From Lojkania enalia (taxonomy: Eukaryota; Ascomycota; Dothideomycetes; Pleosporales), in contig ML986705.1 of NCBI GenBank assembly GCA_010094045.1, positions 1-64,000 of the forward strand: a stretch of 64,000 bases of DNA. Reading direction: 5' to 3'. A model generated the notes under the pieces. That model was given only the letters and a program-made list of their open reading frames with translations, was not told the origin of the DNA and made no database searches. Positions within the stretch are counted from its first letter, which is position 1. The number at the start of each line of letters is the position of its first letter. Made by a program: the position numbers and the translations under genes. Shown here in pieces: positions 26,254 through 38,340 of this stretch.

Positions 26254-27751
26254 GTTGCAAGTATTATGAGACAAGGATGCGTACTTTGGACGATGGTATG
26301 AGATCTGAAATTCTTAGAAAAGCTCTGAAGACCTGGCTTCTTAAGTAGTGATATGGGCGTATATTTTTACTCTCGAACATTTCCAGCATAATTGCCTTGG
26401 CCGTCCACCACCCCGAAGCAACCAAAATGAACGTAGTAGTGGTATGCAACCCAGCTGACCTTGATACTTCGCTTAAACCGCGTTCAGCTAGCCATAAATC
26501 CGGCGAGAAATCTAGACCACCGTGAACAGACACACGGCGCCCGCGATGTGATCCTAGCTTGTGAGTTCACCCTCCCCGCATCGAATTCGCTAAAAGCCAT
26601 GGAGAATTGGAGCCAGGTTTGAGCCATAGGGCATAGTAAATTGCATTGTGCATAACGCCGGCGCAGCTGAATCAATGCCCACTACGTGTTTCCAACATGC
26701 CGGTACACAACACTATATGTGTTCTTGAGGCTGAAAGCTAGACCTTTTAGTATTGCAGGCAGTGAGGTAGTTCAAACCCTGTCCCAAAAATGGACATCGA
26801 CCTGGCAAAAGCAAGATTTAGCAACTTTGAGAAATTATTCGATACACAATTTGAGACCTTACATATTGCAATGGGGGCTTTCTCATAGCGAATACTGTAG
26901 TCGGGAACGTTGAGAGTACAGGGGTATCTATGAGGCTTCCTGACCCCGTTGAGGTGTGCTATAATCCTTAGGTGTCCTCTGTGAAACGGCTGCATGGGAA
27001 CCAGCCTTGTGCGTATTTAGCTCTGCCTAATTGGTTTTTCTTCTTATCGCGGTAAGATCTGTTAAGCATGGTATTTTCGAAATGGCGGAAACGTTAGTAA
27101 TTCAGCTTGAAATTCTGCAAGCCACACGGCTACGGCCCGCATAAGTAGTCGAGGTAGGCCTCAGCAAGCCACATGAAAACGAATACGAACTAGACTTCCC
27201 CAACGAACACTTCTTCCACCCAATTAAAATTCCCCACTTTTTAATCTCAGCCAGAAACCGCAAGCCACGATAGATATCTAGGAAGCTTAGTGAAATAGGA
27301 TTATCTTTCTTCAAATCTAAGATAGCAAGGCTGGGGTATCTAGGATCTGGAATAAGAGCGGGGCGATAACACGCGAACGCCTTACATCTTGATCCATTGC
27401 TTTCTTGAGCAGGTGCCTACTCACAGACCGCCTCAACTAGACAGCTTTTACCGCATGGACTTCATCTACCACCCACCTTTCGCAATGTCCATGTCTTTCA
27501 GCTACCACAGTGCAACGCCATGTGCGGTAGGGCGACATCGAGAGCGTTCGATTTTGATTCGCACGTCTTTGTAATGCTCCCCTCCTTGGTAGTTAAATTT
27601 AACACATGGAAAACTAGTTTCAATAATCGATTTCGATAAGAGCAGACAGTGTCAGTTATCTTTTAACCATTCTTCCCACTTCACGGACTATCACAGGGCC
27701 ACACTCTTCACACATCATTTTCATTGACCTTTAATTCCCCCACTAAATAAT
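26254..27751. promoter_or_regulatory. 1.5-kb divergent intergenic region
   Basis: Lies between the dicopper gene (minus) and the five-exon gene (plus), so it must hold both promoters. Open frames at 26264-26675 on the minus strand have some protein-like words but no start, family or continuation; I do not call them a gene. CT-rich leader sequence precedes 27752. Confidence 0.4.
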
Positions 27752-29406
27752 ATGGCTATCGGTACACTTCCATCCTTTAACGCACCCGCCAAGTATACGG
27801 AACTAGGCAGGGCAGGCCTCGGAAAGTGGAGCAAACAGGTTGGCAATTGGTTCGACACTGAGATTGCTGGGACAGCACCCAGTGGTGGACCACGCCAACC
27901 ACTGCCGCAATTCTTTGATCCAACGAAGACGCAGTATGAGCTCGACCAGAAACCTACTCCGATTACGTGGTCTGGCTTTCCGCTCAAGGTAGGGCCCTCT
28001 CATCCTGCCAATGTATTCACCGAAAGACACTAGGTTGAATAGTTACAGATTAGGACGGAGCAACCTACTGATGATGCACGATGGGCTGCAGCAGAAAATC
28101 CGTTAACCGATCTCTCGAATCCAGCGTACTATCTTCCGCAACAACATGATCGGGAGAACATGGTAAGTGTTTAATTTAAGTTCCCATAATATATTGGGTC
28201 ACATCATCTACAGTATTTTCCAAGAAAGTTTAATAAACAGAAGACAACACTCTAATCCTGTTATAGGATGAATATCTCGAGTGGTCCACCTTGAAGGACC
28301 CAGACACCGGTGACGTGATAATAGCAAGCTTTACATGCGAAGGCCCGGAGGTAAGTGCCTGCTTTAGCTTCCAGCGCCCTCGCTTACCAACAATATCTTT
28401 ACATTAGTACTGGGAGAAAGTAGCTGAGTACATCTCAGTTGACAAAATACTCGACATGTACAAAGAAATGAATCCGGACTTCGCAGACCAGATGACACTC
28501 AAAGACATCACTACCGGCACGGGCGCCTACAAGCCGCGCAACAAATGGAACCAGATGATCAACACCGGCACTATCGCCCACCTAATCCAAGACAACAATA
28601 CCCTCTCTGCAGAAGTAGATATCGCTGCCCAAGCCACCGTCATTAGGAAAGATCTCGCATATGGAGAGATCATTAGGAACATCACACAGCTATGCGGCGA
28701 CGCCTCTCGTTACGGAAACACAAAGCGCAACTCCGATCCAGCTGTACGTCCCCACTATATCATTCCCTAAAAACACGCAAACTAAAAACACAAATAGATT
28801 GGCGGCGAAATCAACACATTAGCCCGCCAAGGCTTCCACCTCTCCGTCGCCGACCCCGTCGCGCTATACATGCACGCGGCTGACTTCTCAAGCTTCCGCC
28901 TCGATCCCACCGGCACACGTCGCGGGAACCTCGACGAAATGATCCCAGTGCCTGATGGCACGTTCCAGTTTCTACGCGGCGATATCTCAAAGGGCTGGGG
29001 TCTGCACCTGAAAGTGAAAATCCCGGCCTCGCACTCCGTCGCGCACAACGGGCGGACACTAAACTGCAGCGACCTATTCGACTTGAACAACGGCGGGCAG
29101 TATGTTAGATATGGGAGCCAGTTTGCGGATTACGTTACCATGTCTGTTTCTGGGGTGGTAGGCACGACGGTCGAGAGGGCGGCTGCGCAGGACAGCTTAA
29201 CGTATACAGAGCCATTCGTTGCGCCGCCGGTAGACTTGAGCTTACCGAGTGTGGTAAAGGAGGTGAGTGTGAAAAATAGGAAAGAAGCGGAGGCGGTAGA
29301 TAGTGGGAAGGTGTTTATGATGGTTAATGCTGTCGGCGTGAAGAATGAGGGGTCTGTGGCTCCGTTCCACAAGGCCAAAGCGCCGTTTCTACGCTCGCGG
29401 GCGTAG
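27752..29406 (+). CDS. Conserved-looking protein of unknown function, five exons
   Basis: Exons 27752-27988, 28049-28162, 28267-28350, 28408-28743 and 28798-29406 are all in phase 0 with GTAAGT-like donors and give 459 residues. There is no signal peptide or membrane span. The sequence is soluble-globular, with Trp-rich N-terminal parts (WSKQVGNWFDTEI, ITWSGFPLK), a central helical region (YWEKVAEYISVDKILDMY) and a C-terminal beta-rich region containing RQGFHLSVADPVALYMHAAD and FQFLRGDISKGWGLHLKVKI. Clean splicing and coding quality argue for a live gene. I do not recognise the family. Its head-to-head position with the dicopper protein suggests, by inference only, shared regulation or a common pathway. 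Confidence 0.8.
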
Positions 29407-29538
29407 AAAGACATTTTCATAGACATGGGTCGTAGTGAGAACTAATTGGTTGAGGCAATAAATTCCTCGTATTGATTGTGCCTTCTAAATTCAATTGTTC
29501 TAATCGATCCTTAAAAATGAAAGCTGGAATATTTTGCT

Positions 29539-29540
<2 letters not shown>

Positions 29541-29619
<79 letters not shown>
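29541..29619. repeat. AGT trinucleotide microsatellite, about 26 units
   Basis: Uninterrupted AGT repeat of about 79 bp, 135 bp after the stop of the five-exon gene and before the convergent CVNH gene. It lies in non-coding sequence; the poly-Ser translation in one frame is incidental. Confidence 0.97.
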
Positions 29620-29763
29620 CTAATACTAGTCAAATATACGACTGTGCTTTAGATAAATCAATGTATTCTGAGAAAATCCACATTTACACGAGTATAAATT
29701 CCTTTTTATTAGGTTACATTACTCCCTACCTAGGAATAACTGCCTATCATCTCCGTATACATG

Positions 29764-30681
29764 CTAAGAATCCGCATTCCACAACGGCCTGACCTGAACC
29801 GCCAACGCACTCCTCCCTAGATTCTCACACATTCCAAACTCACTCGGTTCCATCGCCCTGAACGGCTTGCCCGCACAATCCAGATTATCGTACAGCAAGA
29901 ATTCGTACGCCATGCCAGGCGCTTCCGCTTTCATAGAGTTCCATTTGTACCACACGGGCGTAGAAACCGGCAGCCTATATTGGAAGCAATAACTCGGTGA
30001 TCCAGTCGAGCTACTAACCGCGGCATTAGATGGACAAGTGAGATCCTGTGGAGATGAACTGCCGCAGATTTCGGGATTCGAGGGTGCATAGCAGGAGAAG
30101 CCGCCTAGGTAGAGGGCCCAGCTTAAGTCGGAGGGCATGTTGATAGGACTTGTTTTAGGGATAGTCGGTGGTCCGGACAGGTCATTAAGAAGGTGACCAT
30201 TGTAGTTGCGAATGTGCTCGTCTAGTAGATTTTAGGATTAAATTGGAGCCGGAAAGTGAATGGATGGGGCAACTAACTGAGATCAAGGGTAGTGTTCTTT
30301 CGCTGACCAGCGGTAGGGCGGCATTGACAATTCAGCTTTGAGCTGTCGAGGATGGTGCAGTCATTGCATGTAGCTGCGAATAATCCGTTAATCTTCCACT
30401 ACGTCCAGTGTTAGTGAATTGGCATGGGAAGCCGCCGTTGCGTGGTTTCATACCTCGAGAGTGCCTTCTGTGTTGGTGATCTTATTTGGCAGGTACACAC
30501 TACTCTCAATTCGAGTACTGGAATCTTGCCCAGTCAAGCAGTTTGCTACCAGCCACCAATTTGTAAGTCTGACGTTGATGCATTCGCTGCTAATCGATCG
30601 AGCTGCATGTGGAGCTGCGTTGACAGTAGTCCACGCCAATACAATCAGACTAAGTAGAGCCTTATAGAACATTTTGATCAA
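29764..30681 (-). CDS. Secreted CVNH (cyanovirin-N-type) lectin with extra C-terminal cysteine-rich region
   Basis: Exons on the minus strand: 30681-30454, 30398-30278 and 30221-29764, giving 268 residues (265 from the second ATG at 30672). A signal peptide (MFYKALLSLIVLAWTTVNAAP) is followed by two CVNH half-repeats: SSECINVRLTNWWLVANCL to NTEGTLEWKI, then LFAATCNDCTI, LNCQCRP, TTLDLNEHIRNYNGHL. The splice junctions fall inside the fold and each one restores CVNH sequence. CVNH lectins bind mannose-type glycans. The remaining about 130 residues carry at least six Cys and aromatic residues and are not part of a standard CVNH; I recognise no domain in them. Length is about twice that of a single-domain CVNH. 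The gene converges on the microsatellite and the upstream five-exon gene. Confidence 0.85.
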
Positions 30682-32348
30682 AGACCTAATTGCCTCGTTA
30701 CTTGGGGGATGTTTGAGAGTTCACCATGCCTTTATATTTGCCTTTATCCATTGCGGAGGATTTAGCAATTTATTCTTGTCCTACGTGATCCTTGGATGTT
30801 ATACGAAGCAGATCCCCGTTGCATAGGATCAGATCTGTGTCCTGCAAAAGGATAGTCTCCCGTGAAACTTCACATACCAACCCCAATAGGACAAGTTCGG
30901 TGCCACGAAAATGGTAGGTACCATCTATAAATTAACGTGCCTTGCATTCGGCTGTCAAGCTGCTTCGCCGACATCTATCTTCTACTAGCAAAATCCTCGA
31001 GCTGCAATCATATTCCAAATTTCACTTCAGAGGAACGGTATTTCAAATAGCTCAAATGCCCCATTCAGCGTATAGTTGTGACCCGGGAAATTTTCCCTGC
31101 TAGAAATCGGTCTGGAGGGCAATACCTGACCGCGGGGATGGGAGCTGTACGAGGGGTAAAGAGACGGGGTCATGGGAAATTTAATTGCCTTCCAAATAAG
31201 ACCCTTGCATGGGCATGCACGTACGTTGGAGTTGCCGAACGAACACAGGGTTCGGCGTTGGCGCATGACTAGAGCCGGCTATTGTCGTCCAACCGGACCA
31301 GTTGCTGGAAATTGTGAAGGAATACACGCTGGCCACCTCCCTAGACCAAGCTGATAGGTAATAGCTGATTGTAGCCCATTATCGAACCATATTCTTTTCA
31401 ACGGTACGGTACGAGCTGCGGGATAATTCAAGATAGCCCGAACCGGTATTCGCAGCCGAATGAATTTATAAGGCAAAGTGAATGCTGCAACCCAAGTCGT
31501 GCTGGATGAGTTGAAGGATTCTGGCGGCTTCAGACCTGCTTGAATGGGCTGGGAGTGGGGCGATCCCGACCACAGCCAGAAATATGGTGCTCCAAATCCT
31601 GTTTAAATTTAAGAGACATTTTATTTTGGACCTACACAATCAAGCTGTATGAGCGACCCCTCAATAGTCCTCTCTTGAACGGATAGACAGAAACCGCCAA
31701 AATACCAGGAGTTGCTCAAGTGCAACGCTATGGAAAATGGTTACTAGGGGCATGCCAAGTATGAGAAATAATTGGGGGTTTGATATGGTGATAAGTACCT
31801 TAAACACTCGACAATGCTCCTGCTAATCTGAACGTAGGAAGGCCATCGGAGCAGAAAGTGATACTACAATTAAGAAAAAAGAATATAATATCAACGTTGA
31901 GAAGAATTGAGTAAAGAGAAGATTGCGAGATAGTTTTATATTCATGCGCACCACGCTAGATCCATACAGCATGCGAAGAATTTAATATTTAGATGTTTCG
32001 CTAGGTGGTACATCATGATGATGATACTGGGTGATGGTGTTGAAGCAAAGCGTGACGAGCCGGCCGCTTGCGTCAACCGGGGCCATGGTCAGGCGCGCAC
32101 GGCCAATATTGCCAAGACCATCCGCGACATCGATCCATGACTGCAGCGCCTCACCACCAAGCCTCCAACTCCAATCTTCGACGACACCTCTCCACCACGT
32201 CCCACTCACCTCCCGAACCACACACTCCGACTTCGGGAATTTTGACTATCTTCCCTCACCGATAGAGCGACCGTTGTGCCTAAAGATAAGCAACCACAAG
32301 ACGCCGATCCCCCCCATCCAAGTAGCTACCTAGATCACAATCGCCCAC
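30682..32348. other. Intergenic; one unassigned minus-strand open frame
   Basis: No secure gene. The minus-strand frame 32221-31982 ends in protein-like text (GLGNIGRARLTMAPVDASGR, then TLCFNTITQYHHHD) and could be the last exon of an unrecognised small gene, but I found no upstream exon because the V-ATPase subunit f gene begins at 32349 on the other strand. The stretch 30.7-31.98 kb shows nothing. Confidence 0.35.
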
Positions 32349-32854
32349 CATGGTGAAGCCGGTCGTTTCTGCTATGAACGCATGGACATGGTATATCATA
32401 CCCTTCGAATGGCGATACAGTAGAAGCTAATAATCCCTAGCGTTATCGTGTCGCTATTCGCAATCGTCATTCTTTCCATCATCGGCTCTCTATTCAAAGT
32501 ACGTTCACGCGACACCACCCAATCCCTATATGTTCCACAAATCACTGCAACGCCAAAGTTATGATATTAAATGCGCCGGCGCATATGTGGTGTTGAGCGG
32601 GATGCTAACCAGAGTTGCTTACAGTCGAATAACCACACGGTGATGGGTTCAAAGGAGGATCCACAGGATGGCGGTGCGGTCGCTGGCGCCGTCTTCGGGG
32701 CTGTATTCATCTACATCGTACGTTCCATTCTATCCTCTACAAATAATCTTGGATGATCACGGCTGATACAATCCAGGGCTTCTTCGTCTTCTGCGGTCTA
32801 CAGGCCCTCCTGCATCTCCGAGAAAGCCGACGGGGCGCGATAAGCCTCTCATAA
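32349..32854 (+). CDS. V-ATPase Vo subunit f (fungal YPR170W-B / RNAseK-like small membrane protein)
   Basis: Four short exons (32349-32389, 32441-32498, 32625-32717, 32777-32854) encode 89 residues; none forms a long open frame, so the gene is easily missed. The product starts MVKPVVSAMNAW. It has two hydrophobic spans (VIVSLFAIVILSIIGSLF and AVFGAVFIYIGFFVFCGLQA) separated by a loop SNNHTVMGSKEDPQDG. The pattern of an N-terminal KPVVS, a loop ending DPxDG and a second span with FFVFCG matches the yeast Vo subunit f. This is a component of the membrane sector of the vacuolar proton pump. All three introns have GTA donors and CAG or CTAG acceptors and restore the frame. Confidence 0.85.
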
Positions 32855-33339
32855 TCCACTCTATCCGCACATAAAGTTGCTTAGGCACATAGTCTCGACT
32901 CATGCATTCCTGCCACTTCTTACCTATAACCTCATCAGACGATAGTCCGCCCCGGACGCCACTGACTGTTCCCTCGATACCTTGACTTGTAGGATTCATT
33001 GTCCATCCTTCTGGACATAGCACAGTAGGATCCCTGTACCTTTTACGTAGAATGTATGGCGTTGTATTGGCATGGGAGGATTCAATTCTCATCGGCACAG
33101 TTTATTCCGCTTGTAGATTTTCCATTTTGTGGTTTAATGCAATACATGAACAAATCAAACCATCTCAAATTGAGGTAATTTAACAATCCATTACAAGCCT
33201 AAGGCACTCGTATATGCAGGAGAATATGGGTTTAGAATTGACCCAAACGCCTACAATGCATAACGCCGTTTCTCCACAGTACCAATCTAGCCAATATACC
33301 TAGGCGTCCATGTCATCATACAGATCATGATTGTATAAC

Positions 33340-35141
33340 TTACCACCTCTCCCACTCCGGCTCCAGCATCTTACTCATATATGGCCCATCCAACCAATAC
33401 CCCAGCTTCGCATAATAACCCCTAACCCCCACCCCAGAAATAACCGAGATCTTCTTGCTCCCATGTTCCTCCCTCGCAATCCGCTCTGCCTCCTCCATCA
33501 ACAAGGTCCCATAACCCTGATGCTGGAACTTTGTGGGATCCCTCGCATGGACCGGGACCGCGGAGCCATAAACATGCAACTCCCTCACTAGGCTCGTCGG
33601 CATCTTGACAAGTTCCTCTCTGAATGTGTGCTCTGTGGAGCACTGCCGTAGCCTAAGAAGCGCGATCAGGATATCCTGTTTCGGGTCCTCGTACGCGAGG
33701 AATGTTTCCCAGCCGCCGTTGGCTGCGTAGTCTCTGCGCACGAGCTCGACCTGGTCGGGCCGGATCTTGTGCTTGACTTCGTTGATGCCGACCTCCCTGG
33801 TCCGTACATCGCGGCAGGTGGTCCCGAAGTCCTTCATACGGGCGAGTGCCAGTTCGCGCAGATTGCCGTTCTCGACGCCGGCGGTGACGAGGGGCATCGG
33901 GATGTCGCGCTGAACACGATAGATTCTCGTCCAGGGGGGTACGAGCGCTAGAATCCTGGCAACGAGATCGATCAGTGCGTTTGGCGTGTAATTCTTGTAT
34001 CTGCCCGTGCGCCAGAGTTCATAGAGGCCGGTGCCCCGTATGACGAGCGTAGGGTAGATTTTCAGGCCGTCGGTGCGGAATTCGGGGTTGGAGAAGTACT
34101 CGACAAACTGGTCGAGGTCGCGCTCCATGTCGACATTGGGTAGGTCCGGCATCATGTGCGAGACGACCTTGAAGCCGGCGTCTTTGGCGAGGCAGAAGGT
34201 TTTTGCGACGGCGGCGACGGTATGGCCGCGGTTGGTGTCGCGAGCAACGTCTTCGTAGAGGCTCTGGACGCCGATTTCCAGGCGGGTGCAGCCGTAGCGC
34301 AGCATGGCAGAGAGGTGCGTGTCGAGGCAGTAGTCGGGACGCGTTTCGATGGTTATGCCGACACATTTTGTGTTGCTCATTTCGCCGGCCGCGACGGCTT
34401 CGTCGACATCTTTGGTTTGGTAGCCTGATAGTGCGTTATGGAGCTGCGAAATAAACTCGTCGCGGTAGGATTCTGGGAGCGACATGAATGTGCCGCCCAT
34501 AATGATGTATTCTACTTTGTCGACGCTATGGCCAAGAGATTTGATCTGGTCGACGCGCCCACGTGCTTGTTCATATGGATCATATCGGGCGCGAATGGCG
34601 CGCATAGATGTCGGTTCGTAGCCTGTGTATGATTGCGTTGAGTACTCGAAATCTGAATCTGGGCCTCCGGGGCAGTACACGCAGATGTTGCCGGTATAGG
34701 AAATGTGTGGGCATCTGTGAGGCTTGCACATGACCGCCACTACTGCAATACCTGAAGAAGTCCCTATTCACCTCGTCAGAATCTCTCTCATAGAAATCTT
34801 ACTCGGAGGATTTGAAAAAAAAAAAAAAGATCCATACGTATCGGTTTCGCGATCAACTTGGGCAAGATATATTTCTTATAGTGCTCTGGCACCGCCGCAA
34901 TAATCGCCGTCAGCGGTGGCTGGGTACTTAGATAATGCTTCTTCGCAATCTGTCCCCTCAAAGCATTTAGATTTAAATCTTTTTTTGGCTTCGAGCCATC
35001 GGCCTGCGATTCATAGTCCTGGATGAGTGCACTAGCGATGTCCGCGCAGGCGCGCATATACCGCTCATTTTCAGGAGGGAGCTTGATGTTCTTTGGCAAC
35101 CGGTTCTTTGACCGCGTCTCGGTCAATGTGACGGTCGCCAT
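33340..35141 (-). CDS. ELP3: Elongator complex catalytic subunit Elp3 (radical SAM / GNAT)
   Basis: Catalytic subunit of Elongator, which installs the carboxymethyl-type modification at U34 of tRNAs. Exons 35141-34838 and 34763-33340 give 575 residues, near the family norm. The 74-bp intron contains a run of 14 T (minus strand) just after its donor. The N-terminal Elp3 domain leads into the radical SAM Cys motif CX9CX2C (about 119, 129, 132) within [20 protein letters not shown]. The C-terminal acetyltransferase shows [18 protein letters not shown] and [19 protein letters not shown]. The start is ATG 35141 ([18 protein letters not shown]), because sequence upstream is not Elp3-like. All key residues are intact. 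Confidence 0.97.
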
Positions 35142-35309
35142 TGTTGTGGAGTGTTTGAGGTTTGGGAGTAAGTGGGTTTGATAGATGGCGAATCTTGAAT
35201 TGGTGGAGTCACGGGTGGGGTGGATTTTCAGATGCGCTAGTGCTTGGTTTGGTTTAGTGAGGCTCCTTTGTGGGGATACAGGTCTAAAATCTGCTACCAA
35301 ACGTTGCAT

Positions 35310-35759
35310 CTTGATTTACTTCTTCTGTGACTTTTCCAGTGAATAAACGATGCTGACATAAGCGGAGCTGGCAATCGTACAATTTGGTAGAACTATTCAA
35401 TTGACCTAATCCGATCATTGGATATCATGTGCTGACAGACCTATTCAGAATCCACCGGTAGGACAAATCTTGTTTAGCTCGAAGGTATTAGTAGAGTAAC
35501 AAGGAAAACGGCATTACTAACATGACGTCTCGCAACGTCTGCTATGTCCCGCTGATACTAGAAGTCATTAGCATAATATCAGTAAGAAAAGGCTTGTCTC
35601 AGATCTTTCAAGCAACCCCTTGGAAGCGGGAATGTTTGAAATAGTTATAGTCAAACATACGACGCCTAAAGTCCTCATTCCTCAAGCAGCCCTTTCTCCA
35701 AACTGCATACTATAGTAGTCATCAGGAAGCCCAGCGGTGCAATTTAAACTCTAGCCAAT
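35310..35759. other. Upstream flank of ELP3; possible start of decayed kinase
   Basis: Mostly non-coding. A protein-like word around 35645-35710 (IVKHTTPKVLIPQAAL) could be the N-terminal lobe of the decayed phosphotransferase that follows. Confidence 0.35.
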
Positions 35760-36441
35760 ATGAAATGTTTATCTACGGTTGCGAAGGCTTTAGATTTCAA
35801 TAAACCAATTACTAAGCTCGTAAGGAGCCACACTAGCATACGTATTCCATGTATCGCCCGGAAATGGATCGAAGGTGATCGATGCTTCATAGTACATGGA
35901 TACAGTCGGGTATCCCCCTGAGCATCGTATGCCAAAAGCTAAGCCAACAGCCTAAAGAGCAGATCACAGACTCAGTCGCCTAGTATATCGGACTCTACAG
36001 TAACAGAGGCAAGCAGAAAGAAAGCGCATATCACGCCTCTACGAGGTTTCAATCTTGACGCCATTGTTTATTATCCGTATTGCAACTCTTACGGCGAGTT
36101 GTAGTAGTCTATTTTGCCGCTGTTGAACTTCTCCTTGAATGATAGGGTCCAACGAGTTCCGATGAGTATCATGCAGTTTTGGAGAGATGAATTTCCTAGC
36201 GACTCTCCACATGCCCTCAGTCATGGGAATCTTAACATAGATAGCATATTTGTGGAAGGCAAAGCAGTCCTTGATATCATTGGGTCGTCAAAGGCGGAGT
36301 ATCTCCTTATTTGGTAAGGTAGAGTATGAGACGTTGGGTGACGAAGGATGGAAGAGCTTGCTGTACAATATAATAAAGGGGTTTACTAAGGGAAATGAGT
36401 ACTGGACGGATCTTGTAAGATATGTTGGGCCTGATGGATAA
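35760..36441 (+). pseudogene. Decayed aminoglycoside phosphotransferase (APH)-like kinase
   Basis: The plus-strand frame from 35760 reads KLVRSHTSIRIPCIARKWIE and DRCFIVHGY, matching the hinge of fungal APH-like kinases, then hits stops. The same frame resumes at about 36114 with the degraded catalytic loop LSHGNLNIDSIFVEGKAV and GSSKAEYLLIW. One frame over (36302-36441) it continues YETLGDEGWKSLLYNIIKGF and YWTDLVRYVGPDG. In active members the loop is HGDxxxxN and is followed by an IDW metal-binding motif. Here HGN and IIG replace them, so the catalytic Asp residues are lost as well as the frame. The original substrate is unknown. Length is compatible with most of one gene. Confidence 0.65.
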
Positions 36442-36966
36442 GTTTTGGACTGAAGGACGGCTGGTGCAAAGAATACATGGAAAGGTGGATTTCTCCCCCT
36501 TTCGCGCCTTGATTTGAATCTGGATAGATGCAGTATCCAAGCATTAACCAACCATTCACGATTCCTTCATTTCTTTACAATTACAAAATATAGGGTTCTT
36601 GTACTATAGTAACCTCGGTATACGTTGTCACTTTCGTATAACGATGGGCGTTTGAACCACTGGAAGGTCGTAGAGCGAAAGCAATTTTCCTATTCTTCTT
36701 CTAAGAATACTGGCTCTCTATTCGTGCATCAGGAAATGTAGAAAATTTCGCGATAGATGAACGGTAATGCATAACAATATATAAAGTCGGAGCGGTATTT
36801 TCACGAACAAGATCAGTGTCGAGGCCCTTGTTCGGAAAAAGCAGGCCAAGCGAGGCGCCTCAAACCGCGACAACCTCCTCTCGTCCAACCTCTGCTATCG
36901 CATCCAATCCCATTACCTCATTCCCCTCGAACCCACATCTGCGTTCGTGGCATCCCCATTGTCACG
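36442..36966. promoter_or_regulatory. Upstream region of the succinyl-CoA ligase gene
   Basis: No gene recognised. C-rich leader sequence directly precedes ATG 36967. Possible upstream ATGs near 36816 are in another frame. Confidence 0.4.
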
Positions 36967-38340
36967 ATGCAGGCCCTCAGACGACCCTTGAGCTCTACGC
37001 TACGGAAGGCCGCCTCCCGCCAGGGCTATGCGACGAGCTCCTCTCCGTACTCAGAGACGATCAAGAACCTCCGCATCAACAGCGATACCAAGGTGCTGTA
37101 CCAGGGGTTCACTGGCCGGCAGGGCACGTAAGTGGAGGGTGGGGATTTTGTTGAGAAATGGAGGGCGCTGACAGCTTTGACAGGTTCCACGCCCAGCAGG
37201 CTATTGAGTATGGTATGCGCCCTGATCGAACACTTATCTAGATAACATCAAGAGGACCCCATTGACACTGCGTACTAGGCACCAAAATCGTCGGCGGCAC
37301 AAACCCTAAGAAGGCGGGCACAATCCATCTCGACCGGCCCGTGTTCGCGACCGTGGAAGAGGCCATCAAGGAGACTGGAGCTAATGCATCCGCCATCTTC
37401 GTGCCGTATGAAGCCCGATCATTGAATCCTGGATGCGATATTGGGGCTGACTATGCTGCAGTCCACCGCTTGCGGCGAAGAGTATCGAGGAGGCAATTGC
37501 TGCGGAGCTGCCTCTCGTTGTGACGTAGGTGTGCATACCCTTTTCGCGTCACCGAAGCTTACAGAAGATTGTAGTATCACCGAGGGCATCCCACAGCATG
37601 GTATGCACACACGCTTCAACACCATGGTTTGGAAAGAATGCTAATAGCTGCAGACATGGTTCGCATCACGGATATGCTCAAGTCGCAGAACAAGACCCGT
37701 CTCGTCGGACCCAATTGCCCCGGTATCATCGCCCCGGTACGCTAAGCATACAACTTCATAATATCGGATCAACACCTAACAGATCGTAGGGCCAATGCAA
37801 GATCGGCATTATGCCTGGTTTCATCCACAAGCGCGGCCGCGTCGGCATCGTCTCCCGATCCGGAACCCTCACCTACGAAGCCGTCAACCAGACGACACAA
37901 GCTGGTCTTGGACAATCGCTCGTCGTCGGCATTGGAGGCGACCCCTTCTCCGGCACCAACTTCATCGACTGCTTGAAGGTATTTCTGCAAGACGAGGAGA
38001 CGGACGGCATCATCATGATTGGCGAGATTGGTGGATCGGCGGAGGAGGATGCGGCCGATTACTTGAAGGAGCATAACACGGGTAATAAACCTGTTGTTTC
38101 CTTTATTGCTGGTATCTCTGCGCCGCCAGGCAGGAGGATGGGCCACGCTGGTACGCACATCACACTACTTTTCAACCAGCACATAGCTAACAGATCAAAG
38201 GCGCCATCGTCTCCGGCGGAAAAGGTGACGCCAACTCCAAAATCAATGCTCTCGAAGCTGCTGGCGTAGTCGTCGAGCGTAGCCCTGCCGCTCTCGGCAA
38301 GACTCTGTACAACGAATTTGTAAAGCGCGATCTAGTATAA
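36967..38340 (+). CDS. LSC1: Succinate--CoA ligase alpha subunit, mitochondrial
   Basis: TCA-cycle enzyme subunit that binds CoA and carries the phosphohistidine. Eight exons (36967-37127, 37184-37212, 37279-37405, 37462-37524, 37575-37600, 37654-37736, 37790-38150, 38201-38340) give exactly 329 residues, the family size. The N-terminus ([25 protein letters not shown]) is a mitochondrial presequence. CoA-binding sequence follows ([10 protein letters not shown], then GTNPKKAG), then [40 protein letters not shown] and the active His in GRRMGHAG (about 282). Exons 2 and 5 are only 29 and 26 bp. Every junction was checked for phase. This is a heavily intron-split housekeeping gene. Confidence 0.95.

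Noticed and set aside
26264..26675. Minus-strand frames upstream of the dicopper gene with some protein-like words
   Set aside because: No start, splice partner or family; cannot be told apart from chance frames in a promoter.
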